DNA of 64,000 nt, taken from JANQOH01 sp965200095 (GTDB lineage: Bacteria > Pseudomonadota > Alphaproteobacteria > UBA7887). The stretch lies in NCBI GenBank assembly GCA_965200095.1, contig OZ241350.1, positions 496,001-560,000 of the forward strand, given 5' to 3'. Position numbers and translations under genes: made by a program. This document shows positions 1-8,081 of the stretch, piece by piece. Every line of letters starts with the position of its first letter. Position 1 is the stretch's first letter. The notes beneath the pieces are model-generated. The model searched no databases. It was given only the letters and a program-made list of their open reading frames with translations, and had not been told where the DNA came from.

Positions 1-1547
1 GGATTGAGCCTGCCCCGGAGCCCGGGAAGATGACCGGTTGCCTCGGGAAAGACGACGGCTCCGCCCCCCGGCAGACCGCGCAACGCGACCGCGAGCCCGC
101 CCCGGCCCGGTATCCACTCCCGCTCCACATGCGCTGCGTGGCCGGGAGCGGCCGCGAACACCGTCATCGGGAGGGCGGTCGTATACAGGTCGACAGCCGC
201 CTCGCCGTTTTCGTCCGTCGTCGCGCGCTTCCATGTCTTGTTCGGAAACAGGACCAGCAAATCGACGCCGGACAACGGGCGGCCGTCGGACCGGACGGCG
301 ACGACGGCGCGCGCAGGGTTCGGCTCCTGCGGCGCAGCGGGAATGACGAGACGAACCTCCGAGCCTTCGATTACGCTGTATTCGGGCGCTCTGCCGCAGA
401 GCTCCCGGGTTTCGCGCAGAATGATCGGCACGCCGTCCCCGCGGCGCTCCATGAAATACCGCCTGTCCCCGGAGCCGCCAACGCCGCTCACCGACATTCG
501 TCCGAGCATGGACGCCAGTGTCTGGTTGCGGGTGGACTGCCGCACTTCCATGCCGTCCACCGTCAGGTTGTTCGGCAGTGCGCCCGGCGACTGGATCTCC
601 AGACGGTCCTCGAACATGGAAAGGCGAATCCGGGCGCCCCTCATCGAATAATCGCGATGCGCCACGGCGTTGACCACGGCTTCGAACAACGCCTTGTCGC
701 TGTATTGCGGCATGTCCACGCGCGCCGGCTCCTTGCGCGCCGAGACCCGCATATTGCGAACCGCGAAAGCCACCGCGTCGGCGATCTGCCGGTTCAGCGG
801 GCCGGTAATCTCCTGCGCGTCGACCTGGCCGGAGGCGCGATCCCTTCCCCTGTACCGGGTCGCGGCGATGCTTGCGTTATGCAGCCATTGTTCGGGATCC
901 CGTGTACACAGCAACAGGCCGGTCACGGTCGCGCGCACGACGCCGTTTTCGTCGGGCGCCAGAAGCGCGAGCTTCTCGAGCGCCGCCTCGGGGTTCGCTG
1001 CGCCCTCGGCGCTCAACAGCGGTTTCCAGAGCGCTTCGTCCAGCGTTCCGAACCCCGTACCCGCCATGGTCTGCTCGTCGAACCAGCGATAGCGGGCTTG
1101 ACCCCGTCGCTGTGCCAGGCGCGCCCGTTCGTCGGGGTTCATCGGACGCTTCGACGCGCCCACCCGGACGTAGCTTCCGCCCGGGCTGTCATGCTGCGAA
1201 TCGCTCCCGGGGACTTCAAGAAGCAGGATTCGCTCGCCGCCGGGGAGCTCCTCGCGCCGGCTGCGAACGCGCACCGGCGGCTTTATGGAGTCGGTGCAGA
1301 TCTCCGTCAGAAGGGAATCCAGTGCATCGACCTGTTCGCGGGACATGCCTTGCGGCGTTCCGTCGTCGGCGACGCCGCAGAGCACGAAGCCGCCATCCGT
1401 ATTGGCGAACGCCGCGATCTCGTCCGCCCAATCGTCCCGCTTCGGGCTCTTCGGCCGGTTACCCGCGAACTCGACCCGTTTGAACTCCCAACGGCTGTCC
1501 TCGCCCAACCGCAGCCGTCGCTCAATGTCCGGGACATCGTAGCTCAT
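1..1547 (-). CDS. AlbA_2 / HATPase_c_4 (Schlafen-AlbA, RecG-like) regulatory protein, C-terminus cut by window edge
   Basis: The start is ATG at 1547 (protein begins MSYDVPDIERR) and the frame stays open to base 1, so about 515 codons are visible and the C-terminus is missing. An AlbA_2 domain lies at about residues 10-130 (WEFKR, then AFANTDGGFVLCGV). A GHKL-type HATPase_c_4 motif follows near residue 286 (EAVVNAVAHRDYS, then DRLEIQSPGALP). These are the hallmarks of the 'ATP-binding protein / putative transcriptional regulator' family often annotated as RecG-like, whose molecular role is poorly defined. The residues after about 390 look like an Ig-like carboxypeptidase-regulatory segment (ARAVVAVRSDGRPLSGVDL). 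Such genes are frequent in accessory DNA. It is transcribed away from the flavoprotein gene to its right. Confidence 0.8.
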   Translation of the reverse strand, partial: MSYDVPDIERRLRLGEDSRWEFKRVEFAGNRPKSPKRDDWADEIAAFANTDGGFVLCGVADDGTPQGMSREQVDALDSLLTEICTDSIKPPVRVRSRREELPGGERILLLEVPGSDSQHDSPGGSYVRVGASKRPMNPDERARLAQRRGQARYRWFDEQTMAGTGFGTLDEALWKPLLSAEGAANPEAALEKLALLAPDENGVVRATVTGLLLCTRDPEQWLHNASIAATRYRGRDRASGQVDAQEITGPLNRQIADAVAFAVRNMRVSARKEPARVDMPQYSDKALFEAVVNAVAHRDYSMRGARIRLSMFEDRLEIQSPGALPNNLTVDGMEVRQSTRNQTLASMLGRMSVSGVGGSGDRRYFMERRGDGVPIILRETRELCGRAPEYSVIEGSEVRLVIPAAPQEPNPARAVVAVRSDGRPLSGVDLLVLFPNKTWKRATTDENGEAAVDLYTTALPMTVFAAAPGHAAHVEREWIPGRGGLAVALRGLPGGGAVVFPEATGHLPGLRGRLN

Positions 1548-1870
1548 CGTCCGTCCCCGAACCGCATCCCCGATTTTCAGCCAACAGCGCGGGCGCAGCG
1601 CACCCTATCGCAGTCCTTTCCCCCGTCAAGAGAGTGTCCCGCCTGCGAGCGCGTGAAAAAAACCGATCGGGCTTTCCCGGGAGCGAACCTGTGGATACAG
1701 CGGCGCGTTGTCTCGAAACGGCGTTCGCCGTTCGTGGTAGCGGCGGATTTCTTCGCACGCTCCCGTGTCCGAATCCCGTCGCGGGCGGTGTTGACACGCC
1801 GCGGCGGTTCCGCCGCAATGGCCGCGAAACGGCGCGGGGGCGTCCGCGGCGGCGTCCCCGGGGAGCGTTC
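1548..1870. other. Divergent intergenic region
   Basis: This 323-base gap separates the leftward AlbA_2 gene from the rightward acyl-CoA dehydrogenase-like gene. It contains a TTGACA hexamer at 1791-1796 without a convincing -10 box at the right distance. It also has sequence resembling the 'gagcgtgtgaagaaat' motif of the repeat clusters (about 1651-1670). No gene is seen. Confidence 0.4.
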
Positions 1871-3037
1871 ATGGACGATCCGGCGAAGGCGGACCCGCTG
1901 TCGCGCGCGCGCTGTCTGGGGGCGGCGGCGGAGGCCGCGGCCGACGAGATCGAACGCCGCCGGCGCCTCGTCCCGGACGTTCTCGACGCAATGCACCGCT
2001 TGCGGCTGGCGCGCATGTTCGTTCCGCGCAGCGTCGGCGGCGACGAGGTCGCGCCCGTCGAGGCCGTCGCGGCGATCGAGGAGATCGCGCGGCGCGACCT
2101 GTCGGTGGGCTGGAACGTGTTCGTCGCCAACGCCGCCGCGCTCATCGCTCCGTATCTCCCGCCGGAGACGGCGCGCGAAGTGTTCGGCGCGCCCCGCGCC
2201 CTCGTCGCCTGGGGACCGCCCGGCGACCATGCGTTCGAAGCCGCGCCGGGCGGCTTCCGGGTAAGCGGGCGCTGGGGTTTCGCCAGCGGTTGCCGTCACG
2301 CGACGTGGATGGGCGCGCATGGCTGCGTCATGGAGGCCGACGGCGGGACACGCCGCGACGCCCGCGGCGAACCCGTCGTGCTGACGGTGCTGTTTCCCGC
2401 CCGCAGGGCGACGCTGCTCGACGACTGGAACGCCATCGGCATGAGGGGCACGGGGTCGGAGTCCTACCGCGTCGACGACCTGTTCGTTCCCGAATCGCAC
2501 AGCGGGCGGCGGGGCGACCCTGCGTTGCGGCGCGAGCCGGGGCCGCTCTACGCCTTCACGATGCAGAGTCTCTATGCGGCGGGGGTCGCCGCAGTGGCGC
2601 TCGGCGCGGCGCGGGCCATGCTCGACGCCTTCGTCGCCCTCGCTGTGCGCAAGACGCCGCGCGGCTTGCGGCGCCTCGCCGACCGGCCGGTCGCGCAGGC
2701 TGCGGTGGCGCGGGCGGAAGCGCGGATCGGTTCGGCTCGCGCCTGGCTCATGGAGGTGCTGGCGCAAACGCAGGCGCGCGCCGTCGCCGACCGGCCCATC
2801 GACATCCCCGACCGCGCCCGGGTGCGTCTCGCCGCCACCCATGCGATCCATGCGGCGGTCGCCGTCGCCGACAGCGTCTACAGGGACGCAGGCGTCGACG
2901 CCATCTTTCCCGGCGGCCCTTTCGAGCGCCGGTTCCGCGATCTGCATACGCTGTCGCAGCAGATACAGGCGCGGGAGGCGCATTACGAGCGTGTCGGCCG
3001 GGTGTTGCTCGGCGACCCGCCGGCGGATTTTCTGTGA
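1871..3037 (+). CDS. Acyl-CoA dehydrogenase family flavoprotein (HsaA/DszC-like monooxygenase type)
   Basis: This 388-aa protein starts at ATG 1871 with GGGGAGCG just upstream. A longer open frame exists, but it is not coding-like. The N-terminal helical domain (residues 15-110) is followed by the FMN/FAD-facing segment GRWGFASGCRHATW (133-146) and MRGTGSESY. The C-terminal four-helix part resembles Acyl-CoA_dh_2. The GRW-SGC-W pattern is typical of the flavin-dependent two-component monooxygenase branch (HsaA, DszC, hydroxylases) rather than of true beta-oxidation dehydrogenases. A reductase partner is not seen nearby. The VOC gene 32 bases downstream suggests co-transcription and an aromatic or ring-modifying context. 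The substrate is unknown. A tailoring role for the RiPP precursor 1 kb downstream is possible but unsupported. Confidence 0.8.
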   Translation: MDDPAKADPLSRARCLGAAAEAAADEIERRRRLVPDVLDAMHRLRLARMFVPRSVGGDEVAPVEAVAAIEEIARRDLSVGWNVFVANAAALIAPYLPPETAREVFGAPRALVAWGPPGDHAFEAAPGGFRVSGRWGFASGCRHATWMGAHGCVMEADGGTRRDARGEPVVLTVLFPARRATLLDDWNAIGMRGTGSESYRVDDLFVPESHSGRRGDPALRREPGPLYAFTMQSLYAAGVAAVALGAARAMLDAFVALAVRKTPRGLRRLADRPVAQAAVARAEARIGSARAWLMEVLAQTQARAVADRPIDIPDRARVRLAATHAIHAAVAVADSVYRDAGVDAIFPGGPFERRFRDLHTLSQQIQAREAHYERVGRVLLGDPPADFL

Positions 3038-3069
3038 TCCCCGGCCGGGGAGAGAACGGAGGACGGCGA

Positions 3070-3948
3070 ATGGAAGCCCGCTACGACCGCGCCCGGGAGG
3101 ACATCGGCAACATCGTGGCCATCGAGCACGTCAATGTCCGCGTGCCCGACCAGCGCCTGGCGACGCTGTTTTACGTCGTCGGGCTGGGCCTCACCCGCGA
3201 CCCCTATCTGATGACCGGCGTCGGCAATATGTGGGTCAATGCCGGGCGCAGCCAGTTCCACCTGCCGACCGGCAAGGCGCAGGTGCTGCGCGGGCGGGTC
3301 GGGCTGGTGGTTCCCGACCTCGAAGCCTTGCCGGACCGTCTCGAAAAGCTGCGCGGCGCGCTGGCGGGAACCGCATTCGACTTCGCCGAACGCGACGGGT
3401 CGGTCGAAGCCGTCTGTCCGTGGGGCAACCGCGTGCGCTGCCATGCGCCGTCTCCGGAGACCGGGCGCGCGGCGCTCGGCGTGGCGTATCTCGCCTTCGA
3501 CGCGGCGCCCGGCAGCGCCGACGGCATCGCGCGCTTCTATCGCGAGGCGCTGGGCGCCGCGGCGCGCGCCGATGTCTGGGAGGGCGCGCCGGCCGCGCGG
3601 GCGCCGGCGGGCTACGGCCAGGAACTGGTCTTCGTCGAGACCGACTCCGCGCCGGCGGGCTACGACGGCCATCACTTCCAGATTTACGTGGCGAATTTCT
3701 CCGGCCCCCACGCATGGCTCGCCGCGCGCGGGCTCGTCTCGGAGGAAAGCGACCGCTATCAGTATCGCTTCGAGCGGGTGGTGGACCCCGAAAGCGGCGC
3801 CCTGTTGCACCGGGTCGAGCACGAGGTGCGGTCGATGACGCATCCGCTGTTCGCCCGGCCGCTGGTCAACCGCAACCCGGAGCAGACGAACGCCGCCTTC
3901 GCGCCCGGTCACGAAACCCGCGCCTGGGCCGGCGCCGAACCCTGTTGA
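3070..3948 (+). CDS. VOC superfamily (glyoxalase/extradiol dioxygenase fold) protein
   Basis: The 292-aa protein starts at ATG 3070, preceded by CGGAGG. It carries two tandem VOC modules: residues about 15-125, beginning IEHVNVRVPD with a candidate metal ligand H20, and about 135-260, with DGHHFQIYVANF and a late HRVEHEV. The order of modules and the terminal glutamate resemble type I extradiol dioxygenases or two-module VOC proteins, but the substrate cannot be told. It follows the flavoprotein gene with a 32-base gap and probably shares its mRNA. The TTGACA promoter at 3990 separates it from the RiPP precursor. Confidence 0.75.
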   Translation: MEARYDRAREDIGNIVAIEHVNVRVPDQRLATLFYVVGLGLTRDPYLMTGVGNMWVNAGRSQFHLPTGKAQVLRGRVGLVVPDLEALPDRLEKLRGALAGTAFDFAERDGSVEAVCPWGNRVRCHAPSPETGRAALGVAYLAFDAAPGSADGIARFYREALGAAARADVWEGAPAARAPAGYGQELVFVETDSAPAGYDGHHFQIYVANFSGPHAWLAARGLVSEESDRYQYRFERVVDPESGALLHRVEHEVRSMTHPLFARPLVNRNPEQTNAAFAPGHETRAWAGAEPC

Positions 3949-3989
3949 GACGTGGCGGGCGGGAATTGCGCGCGGAACCGCAAACGGCG

Positions 3990-4018
3990 TTGACAATTCG
4001 CCCTGTTTCGTCTAAGGG
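3990..4018 (+). promoter_or_regulatory. Candidate promoter of the RiPP precursor operon
   Basis: A perfect TTGACA box (3990-3995) is followed after 17 bases by TAAGGG (4013-4018), a weak -10 box. The offset TCTAAG reading is also possible. It lies about 50 bases before the precursor ATG and after the stop of the VOC gene, in the right place to drive the precursor separately. The -35 match is strong and the -10 is poor. Confidence 0.4.
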
Positions 4019-4069
4019 TTCCGGCATGTCGGCGCGCCGGAGACGCGCCCGGATCGGGGGAGGCGAGGC

Positions 4070-4465
4070 ATGAACGGATTCGACCCCGGCATTCTGGAGA
4101 ATGCTTTCGAGGACGTGTGGACATCGCATCTGAGCGATCCCGAGTTCCGCTCCCGGATGGATGAGGATCCGGAATCCGCGGTCGCCGAGAAAGGGCTCGT
4201 CATTCCGCCCGAGATGGACGTGCGTTTTCACGTCAACACCCGCCGGACGATGCACATCGTTTTCCCGCCGAACCCCAACGCGACCCTGTCGGACGAGACT
4301 CTCCAGCTGATCGCCGGCGGCGTCGGCGCGGGGCTTGCGTCGATGGCGAGTTCGTTCGGCTCGTTCGCCGGCTGCGTCGCTTGCGTGCGGTCGGGGGCGC
4401 CGGCGGAGCGCCCGCCGTCGCACAGCGGCGGGGCCGACGGCAACGGGGCCCGGCGCCCGGCCTGA
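4070..4465 (+). CDS. NHLP-family RiPP (NHLM bacteriocin) precursor peptide
   Basis: The gene encodes 131 aa from ATG 4070 (GGGGGAGGCGAGGC in front). Residues 1-84 form a nitrile-hydratase-like leader: DPEFRSRMDEDPESA, then KGLVIPPEMDV and LSDETLQLIAGG. The double glycine at 83-84 is the predicted cut site for the C39 peptidase encoded two genes downstream. The released core would be 47 aa. Its first part is small and Ser/Gly/Ala-rich with one Cys pair (GCVACV), and it ends in a polar Pro/Gly/Arg tail. NHLP leaders guide precursors to NHLM exporters and, in many clusters, to modifying enzymes. No lanthionine synthetase, YcaO, radical SAM or proteusin enzyme is recognised within the window. The core may be unmodified or disulfide-linked, or the enzyme may be encoded elsewhere. 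Confidence 0.88.
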   Translation: MNGFDPGILENAFEDVWTSHLSDPEFRSRMDEDPESAVAEKGLVIPPEMDVRFHVNTRRTMHIVFPPNPNATLSDETLQLIAGGVGAGLASMASSFGSFAGCVACVRSGAPAERPPSHSGGADGNGARRPA

Positions 4466-4472
4466 CTTCGCG

Positions 4473-4495
4473 GCGCCGCGCAGCACGCGCGGCGC
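4473..4495 (+). terminator. Hairpin between precursor and exporter genes (attenuator/terminator)
   Basis: A perfect 9-bp stem (GCGCCGCGC / GCGCGGCGC) with a 5-base loop AGCAC sits 8 bases after the precursor stop and is followed by a moderately T-rich TTCCGTTTC. A hairpin at this place usually lets much precursor mRNA be made for each exporter mRNA. The U-tract is imperfect, so partial termination or mRNA stabilisation is more likely than full termination. Confidence 0.5.
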
Positions 4496-4603
4496 TTCCG
4501 TTTCGCCCCGGCGGCCGAACCGTGCTATCGTCCGTCCCGAACCCGCGCGCGTCCCGATGGCGTCGCTACGCGGGAGCGGAATGTCGGCCGCGGAGCCGAG
4601 ACG

Positions 4604-5851
4604 ATGACGAGTCCGTTTCGCCAGTCGGCGCTCAAGCGGCTTGCGAGCCCGGAGGAGCTCGACAGGTCGCTCTCGGTGACCACGCCGAAGGGGTGGGTCG
4701 CGGTCGTGGCGGTGACCGCGATCGTCGCCGCGGTCGTCGTCTGGTCCTTCGAGGGCGAGGTGTCGAGCTACGTGCCGTCGCAGGGGATCCTGGTGAACCA
4801 TGGCGGGACCATCGTGGACGCCGTGGCGACGGGCAGCGGCACGCTGACGCGCATCCTGCCGGCGCCGGGGGACGCCGTGGAAGCGGGCGAGGTGGTGGCG
4901 GAAACCGCCAATTTCGAGACCGCGGAGCGTTTTCGCAGCGCCCGCGCGCTGGTCGGCGAGCGCGCCACGGCGGTCGCCGAATTGCGTGAAGCCATCGCCG
5001 CCGAGAATGCTCTCGTCGAGGAGAACGTGGTCCGCCAGCGCGAGCGTCTGGAGCAGCTCGAGAGCAGCGCCCGCGAGTCGGTCGAGACGGCGCAGACGCG
5101 CCTCGAAGACCATCTCCGCCTGTTCGACGAACGGGTGATCACGCGGGTCACGGTGGAGCGAAGCCAGCAGGCCGTGGACCGCGCGCAGCGCGAACTGTTC
5201 GACACGCTGCGCCAGCGCGACGATCTCGAGGCCGCCGACATCCGCCGCCGGAACGATCAGCGGGTCCGCCTCGCCGAGGCCGAGGCGCGCCTTCAGGCGG
5301 CGGAGCGCGCCGCCAACGAAATAGCGGCCCTCGTGGACACCCAGCGCATCATGGCCCCGGTCTCGGGCATCGTCACCGAGGTCAAGGCCGCCATCGGCGC
5401 GGTGCTCGGGCCCGGCCAGCCCGTCGCCAGCATCGAGACCGGCGCCGAACAGCTGGAAATGCTGATGTATCTGCCGGCGACCGAGGGCAAGAAGGTCGAG
5501 GAGGGCATGGAGGTGCTGGTCTCGCCGAGCACGGCGAGGCGCGAGGAGTACGGCTCCGTGCGCGGGGTCGTCGAATATGTCTCGGAGTTTCCGTCCAGCC
5601 TCGAGAGCATCGTCGCCACCTTGCAGAACCCCGCCCTGGCGCAGAGGGTTTCGGCCAGCGGCGCCCCTTATGCGGGGCGGGTTGCGTTGATCCGCGACCC
5701 GTCGACGGCGAGCGGTTTCGCCTGGACCTCGCCGAAGGCGTCCAACGAGACGCTGGAGGCCGGCACCCTCGCCACCGCCGAGGTCAGAACGGGCGCCCGC
5801 GCTCCCATCACCCTCGCAGTCCCGCTCATCAAGGAAGCGTTGGGCTTGTGA
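4604..5851 (+). CDS. HlyD-family adaptor, NHLM bacteriocin system secretion protein
   Basis: This 415-aa membrane fusion protein begins at ATG 4604. A short cytoplasmic N-terminus (about 30 aa) is followed by one membrane segment (VAVVAVTAIVAAVVVW, about 32-48). A biotinyl/lipoyl-like half then precedes a long coiled coil (about residues 105-245, rich in RER and QLESSARES heptads), and a beta-barrel (MAPVSGIVTEVKAAIG) closes the protein. In NHLM clusters this protein bridges the inner-membrane ABC exporter to the periplasm or outer membrane. Its stop overlaps the GTG of the C39-ABC gene by 4 bases (GTGA), so the two are translationally coupled. No TolC-type gene is adjacent. Confidence 0.88.
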   Translation: MTSPFRQSALKRLASPEELDRSLSVTTPKGWVAVVAVTAIVAAVVVWSFEGEVSSYVPSQGILVNHGGTIVDAVATGSGTLTRILPAPGDAVEAGEVVAETANFETAERFRSARALVGERATAVAELREAIAAENALVEENVVRQRERLEQLESSARESVETAQTRLEDHLRLFDERVITRVTVERSQQAVDRAQRELFDTLRQRDDLEAADIRRRNDQRVRLAEAEARLQAAERAANEIAALVDTQRIMAPVSGIVTEVKAAIGAVLGPGQPVASIETGAEQLEMLMYLPATEGKKVEEGMEVLVSPSTARREEYGSVRGVVEYVSEFPSSLESIVATLQNPALAQRVSASGAPYAGRVALIRDPSTASGFAWTSPKASNETLEAGTLATAEVRTGARAPITLAVPLIKEALGL

Positions 5852-8076
5852 CGGCGGCGGCGTCACCGGGACCGTCCGGCGCCGGCGGCAAGGACAGGCC
5901 GATCCTGCGTCCGAACCTGGGGCGGCGCGGCGGCCGCCGGGCGGTGCCGACGATCCTGCAAATGGAGGCGACCGAATGCGGCGCGGCGTGCCTCGCGATG
6001 ATCCTCGCCTATTACGGGCGCTGGGTTCCGCTCGAGGAACTGCGCGTGCGCTGCGGCGTTTCGCGGGACGGCAGCAAGGCGGTGAACGTTCTGCGCGCGG
6101 CGCGGGAATACGGCTTTGCCGCGCAGGGCTACCGGCGCGAGCCGGCGAACCTGTTCGACCTCCCCTTCCCGATGATCGTCTTCTGGAATTTCAACCACTT
6201 CATCGTTCTCGAAGGTGTCACCGGGCGGACGGTGCACATCAACGACCCGGGAGAGGGCCGGCGCAAACTGTCGCTCGAGGAGTTCGACGAGGGTTTCACC
6301 GGCGTCTGCCTGGCGTTCCAGCCCGGCCCGGAATTCAGCCGCGGCGGCAGCCGTCCGAACGTTCTGTCGAGCCTGCTCTCGCGCCTCGGCAAGGCGCGGT
6401 CGCCGCTTTTCTTCGTCGTCGCGGCGACTCTGCTGCTCGTCGTTCCGGGGCTGGCGATCCCCACCCTGTCCAAGGTGTTCGTGGACGATGTCCTGATCCC
6501 CCGCAGCGACACGCTCATGACGCCGTTGCTGATCGGCCTCGGCGTGGCGTCGGTCGCGCAGGGCGTGCTCACCTGGTTGCAGCAGATCTGCATCGCCCGC
6601 ATGGAGGCCAAGCTCTCGCTGGTGGCGAGTTCGCGCTTCTTCTGGCACGTGGTCACCCTGCCGATGACGTTTTTCGGCCAGCGTTTCGCCGGCGACATCG
6701 CCAACCGGGTCGCCTCGAACGACCGCGTAGCGCAGATGATCTCGGGCGAGTTCGCCACCAACTCGATCAACGCGCTGACGATGGCCGTCTACGCGCCGGT
6801 CATGCTGTCCTACGACCCGGTGCTCACGCTCGTCGCCTTCGTCATGGCGGCTCTCAACGTCGCGGCGCTGCGTATGGTGTCGCGGGCCCGCGAGGACAGC
6901 AACCGCCGCCTGCTCAAGGAAGAAGGCGTCCTCGCCGGCGCGTCGGTGAACGGCATCCGCATGATCGAGACGCTGAAGGCGAACGGCGCCGAGGGCGACT
7001 TTTTCACCCGATGGTCCGGGCTGCACACCAAGACCCTCGTCGCGCGGCAGAAGCTCGGCGTGCTGACGGGGTTGCTGAGCGTCGTCCCGCCGCTGCTGAC
7101 GGGGCTTTCGGCGGTGGCGATCCTGGGGATCGGCGGGCTGCGCATTCTCGACGGCGCGCTTACGGTCGGCGGACTGGTGGCGTTTCAGGCGCTGGCGCGC
7201 AGTTTCGCGGCGCCTCTCGACGGCCTGGTGCGCTTCGGCGCCGAGCTGCAAACCATCAAGGGAGAGATCGCCCGCCTCGACGATGTCCTCAACTACAAGG
7301 CCGACGCGCGGGCGGCGCTGGGCCTCAACGAGCGCACCGAGAACCCGCCGCCGGTAGTCCGCGGGTTCGTCCAGCTCGACAATGTGACCTTCGGCTACAA
7401 CGCCAAGGAGGCGCCGCTGATCGAGAATTTCAGCCTGTCGATCCGCCCCAGCCAGCGCATTGCGCTGGTGGGCGGGTCGGGCAGCGGGAAATCCACCCTC
7501 GGCAGGCTGATCTGCGGTCTGCTCCAGCCATGGTCGGGGACGGTCAGCATCGACGGCCGCAAGGTCGAGGACATTCCGCCCAGCCATTTCGTGGAGACCG
7601 TCGCCTATATCGACCAGGAGATCGTCCTGTTCGACGGCAGCGTGCGCGACAATGTGACGCTGTGGAACCCCACCGTCGGCGACCGCGACGTGACCCTGGC
7701 GCTGCGCGACGCCGCCATCCATGACGACATCATGTCGCGGCCCGGCAAATACGATGCGCCGGTGGGCGAATACGGGCGCAATTTCAGCGGCGGGCAGCGC
7801 CAGCGGCTCGAGATCGCGCGGGCCTTCGCCGTCAACCCCCCCGTCCTCGTCCTCGACGAGGCGACATCGGCGCTCGACCCGGTGACCGAGCTCGAAATCG
7901 ACCAGCGTCTGCGCCGCCGCGGCTGCACTTGCATCATCGTCGCGCATCGCCTGAGCATGGTCAGGGACGCCGACGAGATCGTCGTTCTCGACCGCGGCCA
8001 GCTGGTCCAGCGCGGACGTCACGACGAACTGATCGCCGAGGCGGGCGTCTATCGCGACCTCGTCTCCTCGAGCTGA
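5848..8076 (+). CDS. NHLM-type C39 peptidase-containing ABC transporter (PCAT)
   Basis: The 742-aa protein starts at GTG 5848, overlapping the adaptor stop. The N-terminal C39 cysteine protease shows all three catalytic residues: C44 in TECGAACLA, H117 in NFNHFIVLEG and D133 in NDPGEG. Six-helix exporter domain: about residues 185-470. Nucleotide-binding domain: Walker A GGSGSGKST (about 542), signature FSGGQRQR (about 645), Walker B VLVLDEATSALD and H-loop IVAHRLS. It should cut the precursor after Gly-Gly and pump out the core. All motifs are intact. The partner ABC gene starts 6 bases downstream. Confidence 0.93.
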   Translation: MTAAASPGPSGAGGKDRPILRPNLGRRGGRRAVPTILQMEATECGAACLAMILAYYGRWVPLEELRVRCGVSRDGSKAVNVLRAAREYGFAAQGYRREPANLFDLPFPMIVFWNFNHFIVLEGVTGRTVHINDPGEGRRKLSLEEFDEGFTGVCLAFQPGPEFSRGGSRPNVLSSLLSRLGKARSPLFFVVAATLLLVVPGLAIPTLSKVFVDDVLIPRSDTLMTPLLIGLGVASVAQGVLTWLQQICIARMEAKLSLVASSRFFWHVVTLPMTFFGQRFAGDIANRVASNDRVAQMISGEFATNSINALTMAVYAPVMLSYDPVLTLVAFVMAALNVAALRMVSRAREDSNRRLLKEEGVLAGASVNGIRMIETLKANGAEGDFFTRWSGLHTKTLVARQKLGVLTGLLSVVPPLLTGLSAVAILGIGGLRILDGALTVGGLVAFQALARSFAAPLDGLVRFGAELQTIKGEIARLDDVLNYKADARAALGLNERTENPPPVVRGFVQLDNVTFGYNAKEAPLIENFSLSIRPSQRIALVGGSGSGKSTLGRLICGLLQPWSGTVSIDGRKVEDIPPSHFVETVAYIDQEIVLFDGSVRDNVTLWNPTVGDRDVTLALRDAAIHDDIMSRPGKYDAPVGEYGRNFSGGQRQRLEIARAFAVNPPVLVLDEATSALDPVTELEIDQRLRRRGCTCIIVAHRLSMVRDADEIVVLDRGQLVQRGRHDELIAEAGVYRDLVSSS

Positions 8077-8081
8077 ACGCC

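Noticed and set aside
1791..1819. Promoter TTGACA at 1791
   Set aside because: No acceptable -10 box at 16-18 bases; the area is a GC-rich hairpin.
30..2264. 744-aa open frame on the plus strand over the first 2.2 kb
   Set aside because: It covers the antisense of the AlbA_2 gene and an alternate frame of the acyl-CoA dehydrogenase; it is Arg/Ala-rich with no family pattern.
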